Origin: an uncultured Mucilaginibacter sp. | Lineage (GTDB): Bacteria > Bacteroidota > Bacteroidia > Sphingobacteriales > Sphingobacteriaceae | DNA: 64,000 nt | Assembly: GCA_903864275.1 (NCBI GenBank) | Contig: CAIPFE010000059.1 | Coordinates: 62,001-126,000, forward strand | Direction: 5' to 3' | In this document: positions 8,322 to 18,497 of the stretch, piece by piece | Position numbering within the stretch: the first letter of the stretch is position 1 | Layout of the letters: the number at the start of each line of letters is the position of its first letter | Made by a program: the position numbers and the translations under genes | The notes under the pieces: generated by a model | What the model was told of the DNA's origin: nothing | Database searches by the model: none | What the model saw: only the letters and a program-made list of their open reading frames with translations

Positions 8322-11300
8322 TTATACTTCAATTTCTTCTGCTTTTGAAGCCATCAGGCGGTCAAACTCCTCCTGTGAACCCACGCGGATATTTTCGTAT
8401 TCGCGTAAACCTGTTCCCGATGGGATAAGGTGGCCAACAATTACGTTTTCCTTCAAACCAAGCATCAGATCTTTTTTACCTGCTATGGCTGCTTCGTTCA
8501 GCACCTTTGTAGTTTCCTGGAACGATGCTGCCGAGATAAACGATTTGGTCCCTAATGAGGCCCTGGTGATACCTTGCAGTATCGGGCTTGAAGTTGCAGC
8601 AATGGCGTCACGTACCTCGACTAATTTTAAATCTTTACGTTTTAAAATAGAGTTTTCGTCCCTCAACCTTCTTACAGAAACAATCTGGCCTGATTTCAAG
8701 GTTGCTGAATCGCCCGGTTCGGTAACTACCTTTTTATCAAAGATATCATCGTTTTCGAGCATGAAATCCCAGCTGTCAACTGCTTCCCTCTCGAGGAAAC
8801 GGGTATCGCCGGCATCTTCAATAGCCACCTTCTGCATCATCTGGTGTACGATCACTTCAAAGTGTTTGTCGTTGATCTTCACACCCTGCAAACGGTAAAC
8901 TTCCTGAATGCCGTTTACCAGGTATTCCTGCACCGCAGCCGGGCCTTTAATTGCCAGGATGTCGGCAGGAGATATCGAACCATCGGACAAAGGCATACCA
9001 GCTTTCACAAAGTCGTTATCCTGCACAAGGATGTGTTTTGACAATGGAACAAGGTATTTTTTAACCTGGCCGTCTTTTGATTCAATGGTGATCTCACGGT
9101 TACCGCGTTTAACGCCGCCTAAAGTTACAACACCATCAATTTCAGTTACAACCGCCGGGTTCGACGGGTTACGTGCTTCAAACAACTCAGTTACTCGCGG
9201 TAAACCACCTGTGATGTCACGGGTTTTACCTGTTGAACGGGGTATCTTGGCAATAACCTGCCCGGTTTGTAGTTTTTCGCCTTCATCAACAGCGATGTGG
9301 GCGCCTACCGGGATGTTATATCCTTTTATCACGTTACCTTTATTATCAGCAACCTGTATAACAGGATTTTTAGTTTTATCCCTTGTATCAATAATTACCT
9401 TTTCGCGGTGGCCTGTTTGCTCATCCGATTCTTCACGGAAAGTAATACCTTCCAAAACAGCTTCAAATTTGGTAACACCTGCAAATTCCGAAATAATTAC
9501 CGCGTTATATGGATCCCATGAACAAATACGGTCACCCCTGCTGATCTTGCTGCCATCCTTCACATACAAGTATGCGCCATAAGGAATATTGTTGGTAACA
9601 ATTACTTTATTGGTTCCCTGTTCAACGATACGGAATTCACCCGAACGGCCTAATACTACTTCTACAGCGCCGTCCTCAGTTTTATATTCAACCGTACGAA
9701 CGTTCTCAAACTCGATGATACCATCAAACCTGGCATTGATCTGGGATTCAGCAGCAATGTTCGAAGCGGTACCACCTACGTGGAATGTACGCAGGGTTAA
9801 CTGTGTACCCGGCTCACCGATGGACTGCGCAGCAATTACACCAACAGCCTCACCTTTTTGCACGCGTTTACCGCTGGCAAGATTACGGCCATAGCATAAT
9901 GCACATACACCGCGTTTGCTTTCGCAGGTTAATACCGAACGGATCTCGATACCTTCTAACGGAGAATTTTCTATGCTCTTGGCTATTTCTTCGGTGATAT
10001 CTTCACCTGCTGATACCAATAATTCATTGGTAATAGGATCATGCACATCATGCAGGGTAGTACGGCCTAAAATACGGTCGTACAATGGCTCAACAATGTC
10101 CTCGTTATCTTTAAGGGCAGTAGTAAATATACCTCTTAAGGTACCGCAGTCCACTGTTCCAACTATCATATCCTGCGCCACATCATGCAAACGACGGGTT
10201 AGATAACCAGCATCCGCAGTTTTCAATGCGGTATCGGCCAAACCTTTACGTGCACCGTGGGTTGAGATGAAGTACTCCAATACCGACAAACCTTCTTTAA
10301 AGTTTGAAAGGATCGGGTTCTCGATGATCTCACCTCCTGAACCTGATTTTTGCGGCTTAGCCATCAAACCACGCATACCTGCAAGCTGACGGATCTGCTC
10401 TTTTGAACCACGGGCCCCTGAATCAAGCATCATATACACCGAGTTAAAGCCCTGGTTATCTGTCGACAATATCTCCATCACATTCGCAGTTAAGCGGTTG
10501 TTGATACGGGTCCAAATGTCAATGATCTGGTTATAACGTTCATTATTGGTGATGAAACCCATGTTATAGTTACCCATTACGTCTTCAACCTGTTTCGAAG
10601 CTGTTTCAATAAGTGTAACTTTTTCGGCTGGGATATTTATATCCTTCAGGTTAAATGATAAACCACCCTGGAATGCCATCTTGAACCCTAATTCCTTAAT
10701 ATCATCAAGGAACTGGGCCGCACGCGCCATACCGGTAATTTTTACCACCTCGCCAATAATATCACGCAGTGATTTTTTGGTAAGCAGCTCATTAATGTAA
10801 CCAACTTCAATTGGTACGTGCTCGTTAAATAGTACACGGCCAACAGTGGTATCTATGATTTTAGATACGATGTTTCCGTCGCGCTCTTTGGTCAGTACTT
10901 TAACTTTTATAAAGGCATGCAGGTCGATCTTTCTTTCGTTATAAGCTATTATTACTTCTTCCGAAGAATAGAATGTTAAGCCTTCGCCTTTTACCACGCG
11001 CTCAGCATCAGTTTTACGGCCTTTGGTTATGTAGTACAAACCAAGCACCATGTCCTGCGAAGGAACCGTAATTGGCGTTCCATTGGCAGGGTTTAATATG
11101 TTATGCGAAGCAAGCATTAAAACCTGGGCTTCCAAAATTGCTGCGTTACCAAGTGGTACGTGAACAGCCATCTGGTCACCGTCAAAATCCGCGTTGAAGG
11201 CGGTACAGGTTAGTGGGTGCAGCTGGATCGCCTTGCCTTCAACCAGTTTTGGCTGGAAAGCCTGGATACCTAAGCGGTGCAGCGTTGGCGCACGGTTTAA

Positions 11301-12608
11301 CAATACAGGGTGCCCCTTTAATACGTTTTCCAATATATCCCAAACTAACGGGTCTTTACGGTCAACGATCTTTTTGGCAGATTTTACTGTTTTAACCACA
11401 CCACGCTCGATCATTTTGCGGATGATAAACGGTTTAAACAGTTCGGCGGCCATATCCTTTGGTAAACCGCATTCGTGCAGCTTAAGGTTAGGGCCTACAA
11501 CAATTACCGAACGTGCCGAATAATCAACACGTTTACCCAATAAGTTTTGACGGAAACGGCCTTGCTTACCTTTCAATATATCCGAAAGGGATTTCAAGGC
11601 ACGGTTACCCTCGGTTTTTACCGCATTTACTTTACGTGAGTTATCGAATAACGAATCCACAGCTTCCTGCAGCATACGTTTTTCGTTACGTAATATTACT
11701 TCCGGCGCTTTTATCTCGATCAAACGTTTTAAACGATTGTTACGGATAATTACACGACGGTATAAGTCATTTAAATCGGAGGTGGCAAAACGGCCGCCTT
11801 CCAATGGTACTAACGGACGCAATTCGGGCGGGATAACCGGAACGATCTTAACGATCATCCATTCAGGGTTATTTTCGATCCTGGTTTTTGCATCGCGGAA
11901 CGCTTCAACAACCTGCAAACGTTTCAAAGCTTCGTTTTTACGTTGCTGTGAGGTTTCGTTAGCAGCCTGGTGACGCAAGCTAAATGAAAGCTCATCAAGG
12001 TCAAGGCGTTTTAACAACTCCTCTAAAGCCTCGGCGCCCATTTTAGCCACAAATTTCTGCGGGTCCTTATCATCCAGGTACTGGTTCTCTTTTGGAAGGG
12101 TATCCAATACATCCAGGTATTCTTCTTCTGTCAGGAAATCCATTTTATTGATCCCGTCAGCTTCCTTAACACCTGCCTGTATAACCACATATCTTTCGTA
12201 ATAAATGATCAGGTCAAGCCTTTTTGTAGGTAAGCCCAGCAAGTAGCCAATTTTATTTGGCAACGAACGGAAATACCAGATATGCGCAACCGGAACCACC
12301 AGGTTAATGTGGCCCATACGCTCGCGGCGAACTTTTTTCTCAGTTACTTCAACACCGCAGCGGTCGCAAACTATACCCTTGTAACGGATACGTTTGTATT
12401 TACCGCAATGGCACTCATAATCTTTAACCGGACCAAAAATACGCTCGCAGAATAAACCATCGCGCTCAGGCTTGTAGGTCCTGTAGTTAATGGTTTCCGG
12501 TTTTAAAACTTCACCGCTCGAACGCTCCAGTATAGATTCAGGCGAAGCTAAACTGATGGTAATGGTGGTGAAATTGCTCTTGATTTTATTATCCTTTTTG
12601 TAAGACAT
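8322..12608 (-). CDS. rpoC: DNA-directed RNA polymerase subunit beta'
   Basis: Catalytic clamp subunit of RNA polymerase. The zinc-binding Cys66, Cys68, Cys81 and Cys84 (CHCGKYK to CDRCG) lie near the N-terminus, and the Mg-binding NADFDGD is at 472-478. The second zinc site (CESKRGVCALCYG) and the trigger-loop/bridge-helix region (SGARGSKEQIRQLAGMRGLMAKP) are in normal order. Length 1428 is typical of Bacteroidota. It follows rpoB with a palindromic repeat in the 108-nt gap, and is followed by a hairpin terminator. No frame damage is seen. Confidence 0.98.
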   Translation of the reverse strand: MSYKKDNKIKSNFTTITISLASPESILERSSGEVLKPETINYRTYKPERDGLFCERIFGPVKDYECHCGKYKRIRYKGIVCDRCGVEVTEKKVRRERMGHINLVVPVAHIWYFRSLPNKIGYLLGLPTKRLDLIIYYERYVVIQAGVKEADGINKMDFLTEEEYLDVLDTLPKENQYLDDKDPQKFVAKMGAEALEELLKRLDLDELSFSLRHQAANETSQQRKNEALKRLQVVEAFRDAKTRIENNPEWMIVKIVPVIPPELRPLVPLEGGRFATSDLNDLYRRVIIRNNRLKRLIEIKAPEVILRNEKRMLQEAVDSLFDNSRKVNAVKTEGNRALKSLSDILKGKQGRFRQNLLGKRVDYSARSVIVVGPNLKLHECGLPKDMAAELFKPFIIRKMIERGVVKTVKSAKKIVDRKDPLVWDILENVLKGHPVLLNRAPTLHRLGIQAFQPKLVEGKAIQLHPLTCTAFNADFDGDQMAVHVPLGNAAILEAQVLMLASHNILNPANGTPITVPSQDMVLGLYYITKGRKTDAERVVKGEGLTFYSSEEVIIAYNERKIDLHAFIKVKVLTKERDGNIVSKIIDTTVGRVLFNEHVPIEVGYINELLTKKSLRDIIGEVVKITGMARAAQFLDDIKELGFKMAFQGGLSFNLKDINIPAEKVTLIETASKQVEDVMGNYNMGFITNNERYNQIIDIWTRINNRLTANVMEILSTDNQGFNSVYMMLDSGARGSKEQIRQLAGMRGLMAKPQKSGSGGEIIENPILSNFKEGLSVLEYFISTHGARKGLADTALKTADAGYLTRRLHDVAQDMIVGTVDCGTLRGIFTTALKDNEDIVEPLYDRILGRTTLHDVHDPITNELLVSAGEDITEEIAKSIENSPLEGIEIRSVLTCESKRGVCALCYGRNLASGKRVQKGEAVGVIAAQSIGEPGTQLTLRTFHVGGTASNIAAESQINARFDGIIEFENVRTVEYKTEDGAVEVVLGRSGEFRIVEQGTNKVIVTNNIPYGAYLYVKDGSKISRGDRICSWDPYNAVIISEFAGVTKFEAVLEGITFREESDEQTGHREKVIIDTRDKTKNPVIQVADNKGNVIKGYNIPVGAHIAVDEGEKLQTGQVIAKIPRSTGKTRDITGGLPRVTELFEARNPSNPAVVTEIDGVVTLGGVKRGNREITIESKDGQVKKYLVPLSKHILVQDNDFVKAGMPLSDGSISPADILAIKGPAAVQEYLVNGIQEVYRLQGVKINDKHFEVIVHQMMQKVAIEDAGDTRFLEREAVDSWDFMLENDDIFDKKVVTEPGDSATLKSGQIVSVRRLRDENSILKRKDLKLVEVRDAIAATSSPILQGITRASLGTKSFISAASFQETTKVLNEAAIAGKKDLMLGLKENVIVGHLIPSGTGLREYENIRVGSQEEFDRLMASKAEEIEV

Positions 12609-12625
12609 AGTCTCCTTGTTTTTTT

Positions 12626-12718
12626 AGTTGTGAAGAGTTGTAAATGTTGTAAGGGTTGTAGATGTTGTAAGTTTTTAACTTTTTCAACTACTACAACCTT
12701 TACAACCTATTCCAACTT
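12626..12718. repeat. Palindromic word-repeat element (GTTGTAAA type) between rpoB and rpoC
   Basis: Left arm 12626-12676 holds GTTGTGAAGA, GTTGTAAAT, GTTGTAAGG, GTTGTAGAT and GTTGTAAG; the right arm 12677-12718 has ACTACAACC, TTTACAACC and TATTCCAACT. The arms meet with almost no loop. On the minus strand it begins at the rpoB stop codon and ends about 17 nt before the rpoC start. Confidence 0.88.
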
Positions 12719-15700
12719 ATTCTAACGTTATATCCAAACCTAAACCTCTTAATTCATGAACCAATACATTGAATGATTCGGGAACTGATGGCGTTGGCAG
12801 GTTTTCGCCTTTAACAATAGCCTCATAAGTTTTGGCACGACCGATAACATCATCCGATTTAACGGTCAATATTTCCTGCAGTATGTTTGATGCACCGAAT
12901 GCTTCCAATGCCCAAACTTCCATCTCACCAAAACGCTGACCACCAAACTGTGCTTTACCACCCAATGGCTGTTGTGTAATTAATGAGTATGGCCCGATTG
13001 AACGTGCGTGCATCTTATCATCAACCATGTGGCCCAGTTTCAGCATGTAGATAATACCTACTGTTGTTTGCTGATCAAAACGGTCGCCTGTTAGGCCATT
13101 GTACAAATAGGTACGGCCCGATGCTGGTAAATTTGCCTTCTTAACCCACTCTTCCACTTCATCATGGCTTGCACCATCAAAAATTGGCGTTGCAAATTTA
13201 ATGCCCAGCTCTTTACCGGCCCAGCCTAATACAGTTTCGTATATCTGGCCCAGGTTCATACGCGATGGTACGCCCAGCGGGTTAAGTACTATATCAACCG
13301 GTGTTCCATCTTCAAGGAAAGGCATGTCCTCGTCACGTACAATACGTGCAACAATGCCTTTGTTACCGTGACGTCCGGCCATTTTATCACCCACCTTAAG
13401 CTTACGCTTTTTGGCGATGTAAACCTTTGCCATTTGTACGATACCCGAAGGAAGCTCATCACCCACGCTGATAGCGAATTTATCACGACGATAAGCGCCC
13501 AGTTCTTCATTCACTTTGATATTGTAGTTATGAAGCAGGGTTTTTATATAGTCGTTTTTATCGTCGTCAGTTGTCCACTTGGTTGGGTTAATGTTTTCGT
13601 AACTCAAATCAACCAGTATTTTTTGGGTGAATTTAACACCTTTTGGAACCTGCAGCTCTTTGTAAACATTATAAACACCCTGCGATGTTTTACCATTCAC
13701 AATCTCAAATAACTTGTCGATCAAAGTGTTCTTCAACTCTTTTACCGCTTTATCGTGCTTGGTATCCAGTTTTTCAAGCTGTGCTTTTTCTTCAGCTTTA
13801 GAAGTTTTCTTGGCCCGGCTGAATAATTTGGTATCAATAACCACACCTGCAATAGACGGCGGCGTTTTAAGCGATGCATCTTTAACATCACCTGCTTTAT
13901 CACCAAATATGGCACGTAACAGTTTTTCTTCCGGTGAAGGGTCTGATTCGCCTTTAGGCGTGATCTTACCTATCAAAATATCGCCTTCCTTAACTTCGGC
14001 GCCTACACGGATAATTCCGTCTTCGTCCAGATCTTTGGTAGCTTCTTCCGATACGTTAGGGATATCCGGTGTAAGTTCTTCTTCACCGCGTTTGGTATCA
14101 CGCACTTCCAGTTCAAATTCTTCAACGTGAAGCGAAGTGAATATATCCTGTGAAACCACGCGTTCAGATATTACTATCGCATCCTCAAAGTTATAGCCCT
14201 GCCAAGGCATGAAAGCCACTTTAAGGTTACGGCCCAGGGCCAGTTCACCATCCTGTGTAGCATATCCTTCGCAAAGCACCTGTCCTTTTTCAACGCGCTG
14301 GCCTTTTTTAACAATCGGCTTTAAGTTGATGGTAGTGCTCTGGTTAGTCTTTTTGAATTTAGTTAAACGATAGCTCCTGGTATCACCTTCGAACGAAATT
14401 AAACGGTCAAGCTCATTACGGTCATAACGGATACGGATCTCGTTAGCATCCACATACTCCACAATACCATCGCCTTCGGCGTTGATCAGTGTGCGTGAAT
14501 CTTTTGCCACACGGCCTTCCAAACCTGTACCAACAATTGGCGCTTCAGGGCGCAATAAAGGCACTGCCTGGCGCTGCATGTTCGATCCCATCAATGCACG
14601 GTTAGCATCATCATGTTCCAGGAACGGAATTAACGAAGCCGCGATAGAGGTGATCTGGTTGGGGGCAATATCCATCAAATCCAACCGCTCCGGTTCGATG
14701 ATCGGGAAGTCACCTTCAAAACGTGCTTTCACCTTTGGCAATGCAAAAACACCATTATCATCATAATGCGCGTTTGCCTGGCCTATAGTTTTACCGTCCT
14801 CATCTTCTGCCGACAGGTATATAACTTCTTCTTTAACCTGTACTTTACCATCAACCACACGTTTGTACGGCGTTTCGATGAAGCCTAAGTTATTGATCTT
14901 GGCGTGTACGCAAAGCGATGAAATTAACCCGATGTTCGGCCCTTCCGGTGTCTCAATGGTACACAAACGGCCATAGTGGGTATAGTGTACGTCACGAACT
15001 TCGAAACCTGCCCGCTCGCGCGACAGACCACCGGGCCCTAAGGCTGACAGACGACGCTTGTGCGTGATCTCTGCCAGTGGGTTGGTTTGGTCCATGAACT
15101 GTGAAAGCTGGTTTGTACCAAAGAACGAGTTGATCACCGATGAAAGTGTACGTGCATTGATCAGGTCGGTAGGTGTGAACACTTCGTTATCACGGATGTT
15201 CATACGCTCACGGATGGTACGCGCCATACGCGCTAAACCAACACCAAACTGTACATATAACTGCTCACCAACGGTGCGCACACGACGGTTCGACAAGTGG
15301 TCAATATCATCCACCTCAGCTTTTGAGTTGATGAGCTTGATCAGATATTTCACTATCGCGATAATATCCTGCTTGGTTAAAACTTTTGTTTCTTCCGAAG
15401 TGGTCAGTTTTAATTTACGGTTGATGCGGTAACGGCCCACATCGCCCAGGTCATATCTTTTATCAGAAAAGAATAAACGGTCGATGATACCGCGCGCTGT
15501 TTCTTCATCAGGCGGTTCAGCGTTACGTAATTGACGGTAGATATGCTCAACCGCTTCTTTTTCTGAGTTCGAAGTATCTTTTTGTAAAGTATTGTATATA
15601 ATGGTATAGTCACCGCTGGTGGCTGCATCTTCCTTGTTCAGGATGATGGTTTTAACGCCTGCGTCGATGATCATATCAATATGATCGTCTTCCAGCACGG

Positions 15701-16520
15701 TTTCACGCTCCAGGATGATCTCGTTACGGTCAATAGAAACAACTTCGCCGGTATCTTCATCCACAAAGTCTTCCACCCATTTCTTTAATACCCTTGCAGC
15801 AAGCTTACGGCCGATAAATTTCTTCAGGCCGCTTTTGCTTACTTTAACTTCGTCGGCCAGTTCAAACAATTCCAATATGTCTTTATCAGAATCATAACCA
15901 ATAGCACGCAACAAAGTAGTTACGGGGAATTTCTTTTTACGGTCAATATAGGCATACATCACGTTGTTAACGTCAGTAGCAAATTCGATCCATGATCCTT
16001 TGAACGGGATTACACGGGCCGAATACAATTTTGTACCGTTAGTGTGGCGGCTCTGGCCGAAAAACACACCGGGCGAACGGTGTAACTGCGATACAATTAC
16101 ACGCTCGGCGCCATTGATAACAAATGTACCTTTCGGTGTCATGTAGGGAATGGTTCCCAGGTACACGTCCTGCACAATAGTTTCAAAATCTTCGTGCTCC
16201 TCGTCATTACATGACAGGCGAAGCTTGGCTTTTAAAGGCACGCTATAAGTTAACCCGCGCTCGATACACTCTTGTATATCATATCGTGGCGGATCAATAA
16301 AATAATCAAGAAACTCTAAAACGAAGATGTTTCTTGAATCGGAGATAGGAAAATTTTCGGCAAACACTTTAAACAGCCCTTCTTTGTAACGGTTGTCCGA
16401 AGTAGTTTCCAATTGAAAAAATTCCTGGAAAGATTGCAGCTGAACATCAAGAAAATCGGGATAATCCAATACCTTCCTGCTGGTTGCAAAATTTACTCTT
16501 TGATTAATTTTGTTTGCCAA
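12717..16520 (-). CDS. rpoB: DNA-directed RNA polymerase subunit beta
   Basis: Second large catalytic subunit of RNA polymerase. Family landmarks are seen in order: the rifampicin-pocket region (FFGTNQLSQFMDQTNPLAEITHKRRLSALGPGG in the middle), ETPEGPNIGLI, the DDK-insertion region, KVGDKMAGRHGNKG and the C-terminal LGGKAQFGGQRFGEMEVWALEA. The sequence QFMDQTNP and THKRRLSALGP is the usual rifampicin-sensitive form. Length 1267 is normal. It is preceded by rplL across a 200-nt gap with a hairpin and a palindromic repeat, and followed by rpoC. Confidence 0.98.
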   Translation of the reverse strand: MANKINQRVNFATSRKVLDYPDFLDVQLQSFQEFFQLETTSDNRYKEGLFKVFAENFPISDSRNIFVLEFLDYFIDPPRYDIQECIERGLTYSVPLKAKLRLSCNDEEHEDFETIVQDVYLGTIPYMTPKGTFVINGAERVIVSQLHRSPGVFFGQSRHTNGTKLYSARVIPFKGSWIEFATDVNNVMYAYIDRKKKFPVTTLLRAIGYDSDKDILELFELADEVKVSKSGLKKFIGRKLAARVLKKWVEDFVDEDTGEVVSIDRNEIILERETVLEDDHIDMIIDAGVKTIILNKEDAATSGDYTIIYNTLQKDTSNSEKEAVEHIYRQLRNAEPPDEETARGIIDRLFFSDKRYDLGDVGRYRINRKLKLTTSEETKVLTKQDIIAIVKYLIKLINSKAEVDDIDHLSNRRVRTVGEQLYVQFGVGLARMARTIRERMNIRDNEVFTPTDLINARTLSSVINSFFGTNQLSQFMDQTNPLAEITHKRRLSALGPGGLSRERAGFEVRDVHYTHYGRLCTIETPEGPNIGLISSLCVHAKINNLGFIETPYKRVVDGKVQVKEEVIYLSAEDEDGKTIGQANAHYDDNGVFALPKVKARFEGDFPIIEPERLDLMDIAPNQITSIAASLIPFLEHDDANRALMGSNMQRQAVPLLRPEAPIVGTGLEGRVAKDSRTLINAEGDGIVEYVDANEIRIRYDRNELDRLISFEGDTRSYRLTKFKKTNQSTTINLKPIVKKGQRVEKGQVLCEGYATQDGELALGRNLKVAFMPWQGYNFEDAIVISERVVSQDIFTSLHVEEFELEVRDTKRGEEELTPDIPNVSEEATKDLDEDGIIRVGAEVKEGDILIGKITPKGESDPSPEEKLLRAIFGDKAGDVKDASLKTPPSIAGVVIDTKLFSRAKKTSKAEEKAQLEKLDTKHDKAVKELKNTLIDKLFEIVNGKTSQGVYNVYKELQVPKGVKFTQKILVDLSYENINPTKWTTDDDKNDYIKTLLHNYNIKVNEELGAYRRDKFAISVGDELPSGIVQMAKVYIAKKRKLKVGDKMAGRHGNKGIVARIVRDEDMPFLEDGTPVDIVLNPLGVPSRMNLGQIYETVLGWAGKELGIKFATPIFDGASHDEVEEWVKKANLPASGRTYLYNGLTGDRFDQQTTVGIIYMLKLGHMVDDKMHARSIGPYSLITQQPLGGKAQFGGQRFGEMEVWALEAFGASNILQEILTVKSDDVIGRAKTYEAIVKGENLPTPSVPESFNVLVHELRGLGLDITLE

Positions 16521-16560
16521 GGGATTTTATTTTAATTTATTAATGTAGATGTTTGAGGTA

Positions 16561-16646
16561 GAATGAGATGTGAGATATGAGATCTGAGATAAAAAAATTG
16601 ATTAATACCAAAAGGCAAAATCTCAAATCTCAAATCTCGTATCTAA
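16561..16646. repeat. Palindromic word-repeat element (GAGATNTGAGAT type) upstream of rpoB
   Basis: Left arm 16562-16590 has TGAGATGTGAGATATGAGAT words and the right arm 16618-16645 has TCTCAAATCTCAAATCTCG. The 28-nt loop is AT-rich. It lies in the rplL-rpoB gap about 40 nt upstream of the rpoB ATG. Confidence 0.85.
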
Positions 16647-16671
16647 AAATCTCTCCATTATAAACAGCAAT

Positions 16672-16699
16672 AGACCCCGACCAAAAAAGGCCGGAGTCT
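16672..16699 (-). promoter_or_regulatory. Hairpin between rplL and rpoB (possible attenuator or processing site)
   Basis: An 11-bp stem on the minus strand, AGACTCCGGCC paired with GGTCGGGGTCT (two G-U pairs) around a six-T loop, just after rplL. No U-run follows, so it is a weak terminator at best. A partial terminator at this position is known in the rplJL-rpoBC operon of enterobacteria; equivalence here is inference. Confidence 0.55.
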
Positions 16700-16723
16700 G
16701 ATGCTATTTTTGTATGTGTTAAG

Positions 16724-17110
16724 TTATTTAACTTCAACTACTGCTCCGGCTTCTTGCAATTGTTTTTTCATAGATTCAGCTTCTTCTTTAGTTACACCTG
16801 TTTTTATTTCTTTAGGTGCCTGATCAACTAAGTCTTTAGCTTCTTTCAAACCAAGGCCGGTTAAGTCTTTTACTAATTTAACTACTGCTAATTTAGCGCC
16901 GCCTGCTTCTTTCAGGATAACGTCAAACGCTGTTTGTACTGCTTCAACAGCAGGGGCATCATCGCCACCAGCCGGAGCAGCAGCAGCAACAGACACAGCT
17001 GCAGCAGCAGGCTCAATACCATACTCATCTTTTAATATATGAGCTAATTCGTTTACTTCTTTTACTGTTAAGTTTACCAACTGTTCAGCAAACGCTTTTA
17101 AATCCGCCAT
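16724..17110 (-). CDS. rplL: 50S ribosomal protein L7/L12
   Basis: Stalk protein that recruits translation GTPases to the ribosome. The 128 residues show an N-terminal dimerisation helix pair (LKAFAEQLVNLTVKEVNELAHIL), an Ala/Gly-rich hinge about 35-55, and the C-terminal factor-binding domain with KLAVVKLVKDLTGLGLKEAKDLVDQAP. It directly follows rplJ, which anchors it on the ribosome. A hairpin follows before rpoB, consistent with the excess of L7/L12 needed over RNA polymerase. Confidence 0.97.
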   Translation of the reverse strand: MADLKAFAEQLVNLTVKEVNELAHILKDEYGIEPAAAAVSVAAAAPAGGDDAPAVEAVQTAFDVILKEAGGAKLAVVKLVKDLTGLGLKEAKDLVDQAPKEIKTGVTKEEAESMKKQLQEAGAVVEVK

Positions 17111-17170
17111 TTTATTTTAATTTTTCTTTTAATGCTTTTTGTTTTTTAAATCGAACTTTAAGGTGTCCGT

Positions 17171-17689
17171 TTAACCTCTTTCCTGTAATGTTTTTACAAC
17201 ACCTGCCAGTATATTTCCGCCTGATTGCAGTGCAGAAATAACGTTCTTCGCTGGTGATTGCAATAAACCAATGATCTCTCCTATCAGTTGTTCCTTCGAT
17301 TTTAAATTGATCAAAGTGTCAATCTGATTGTCGCCAATAAAAATCGCTGAATCAATATAAGCAGCTTTTAAAATTGGCTTTTCGCCCCTTTTCCTTAACT
17401 GTTTGATCAGCTTTGCCGGAGCAGTGGCTGATTTTGAGAAAAGAATGGATGATGAACCTTTAAGTACATCATAAATTGGCGAAAAATCGCCGCCGGCAGC
17501 TTCCATCGCCTTTTTGATGAGGCTGTTTTTTGCTACCTGCATCGTAATGTCGCTTTCGAAACATTTACGGCGAATGGCATTGACTTTTGCAACCGTCAGA
17601 TCAGAAGTATCGGTAATATAAAAATTACCAAACTCTTTCATCTGTACAGTAAGGGCAGCTACTAATTCGTGTTTTTCTTCTTTATTCAT
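17171..17689 (-). CDS. rplJ: 50S ribosomal protein L10
   Basis: Base of the ribosomal stalk; binds 23S rRNA with its N-terminal part and L7/L12 dimers by its C-terminal helix. MNKEEKHELVAALTVQMKEFGNFYITDTSDLTVAKVNAIRRK and VAKNSLIKKAMEA are typical of L10. Length 172 is normal. Only three bases separate it from rplA upstream, so an L10-binding leader of the enterobacterial kind between rplA and rplJ is not possible here; autoregulation, if any, must work elsewhere. Confidence 0.96.
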   Translation of the reverse strand: MNKEEKHELVAALTVQMKEFGNFYITDTSDLTVAKVNAIRRKCFESDITMQVAKNSLIKKAMEAAGGDFSPIYDVLKGSSSILFSKSATAPAKLIKQLRKRGEKPILKAAYIDSAIFIGDNQIDTLINLKSKEQLIGEIIGLLQSPAKNVISALQSGGNILAGVVKTLQERG

Positions 17690-17692
17690 GAT

Positions 17693-18391
17693 TTAGATCC
17701 CCGCTACTGTTTTAGTTTCAATTTCAATTCCAGGCGACATGGTTGAAGAGAGATGTATACTCTTGAAATATGTTCCTTTTGCTGCTGAAGGTTTTAATTT
17801 CGAAATGGTTTGCAATACTTCCAAAGCATTTTCGTAAATTTTATCAGCAGGGAAAGATACTTTTCCTATTGAGGCATGGATGATGCCGGTTTTGTCAACC
17901 TTGAAGTCGATTTTACCCGCTTTTACCTCAGTTACAGCTTTTCCCACTTCGGGGGTTACTGTTCCTGATTTAGGGTTAGGCATAAGGTTACGCGGACCGA
18001 GAATACGACCCAAACGACCTACCTTAGCCATAACACTTGGCATAGTTATGATAATATCAACATCAGTCCATCCGCCTTCAATTTTGGCAATATAATCGTC
18101 CAAACCTACGTAATCTGCACCTGCGTCTTTTGCTTCTTGTTCCTTATCAGGAGTGCAAAGCACCAACACACGTACAGTTTTACCGGTTCCATGAGGTAAG
18201 GTGGCTATACCACGCACCATTTGATTGGCTTTGCGAGGATCGACACCTAAACGAACATCAATATCAACGGATGAATCAAACTTGGTAGTAGTAATATCCT
18301 TTACCAATGTTGACGCATCCTGTAAGGAATACGCTTTATTTGCCTCAATTTTGGACTGTGCCACTTTTTGATTTTTTGTTAATCTAGCCAC
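17693..18391 (-). CDS. rplA: 50S ribosomal protein L1
   Basis: Forms the mobile L1 stalk at the E site. The sequence has SVDIDVRLGVDPRKANQMVRGIATLPHGTGK, PSVMAKVGRLGRILGPRNLMPNPKSGTV and IHASIGKVSF in the usual order, over 232 residues. Start ATG at 18391. It sits in the rplK-rplA-rplJ-rplL run; a palindromic repeat separates it from rplK upstream, where L1-binding control sites often lie in other bacteria. I see no clear mimic of the 23S L1 site there. Confidence 0.97.
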   Translation of the reverse strand: MARLTKNQKVAQSKIEANKAYSLQDASTLVKDITTTKFDSSVDIDVRLGVDPRKANQMVRGIATLPHGTGKTVRVLVLCTPDKEQEAKDAGADYVGLDDYIAKIEGGWTDVDIIITMPSVMAKVGRLGRILGPRNLMPNPKSGTVTPEVGKAVTEVKAGKIDFKVDKTGIIHASIGKVSFPADKIYENALEVLQTISKLKPSAAKGTYFKSIHLSSTMSPGIEIETKTVAGI

Positions 18392-18422
18392 TGTCTTAAA
18401 CTGATTTGTATTAATTAATAAT

Positions 18423-18494
18423 TTAAGATTTGAGATATTTAGATGAGAGATGAGATTAAAAAAATCTAAAATCGTACATCGTAAATCTGAAATC
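18423..18494. repeat. Palindromic word-repeat element between rplK and rplA
   Basis: The left arm (18423-18456) has GATTTGAGATA and GATGAGAGATGAGAT; the right arm (18463-18494) has AATCTAAAATCG and GTAAATCTGAAATC, mixing the GAGATTTGAGAT and GATTTACGA words. On the minus strand it starts three bases after the rplK stop. Confidence 0.75.
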
Positions 18495-18497
18495 CTT

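Noticed and set aside
8908..9582. A 224-residue plus-strand frame opposite rpoC
   Set aside because: It overlaps highly conserved rpoC sequence on the other strand and has a Ser/Thr-rich low-complexity look with no family match.
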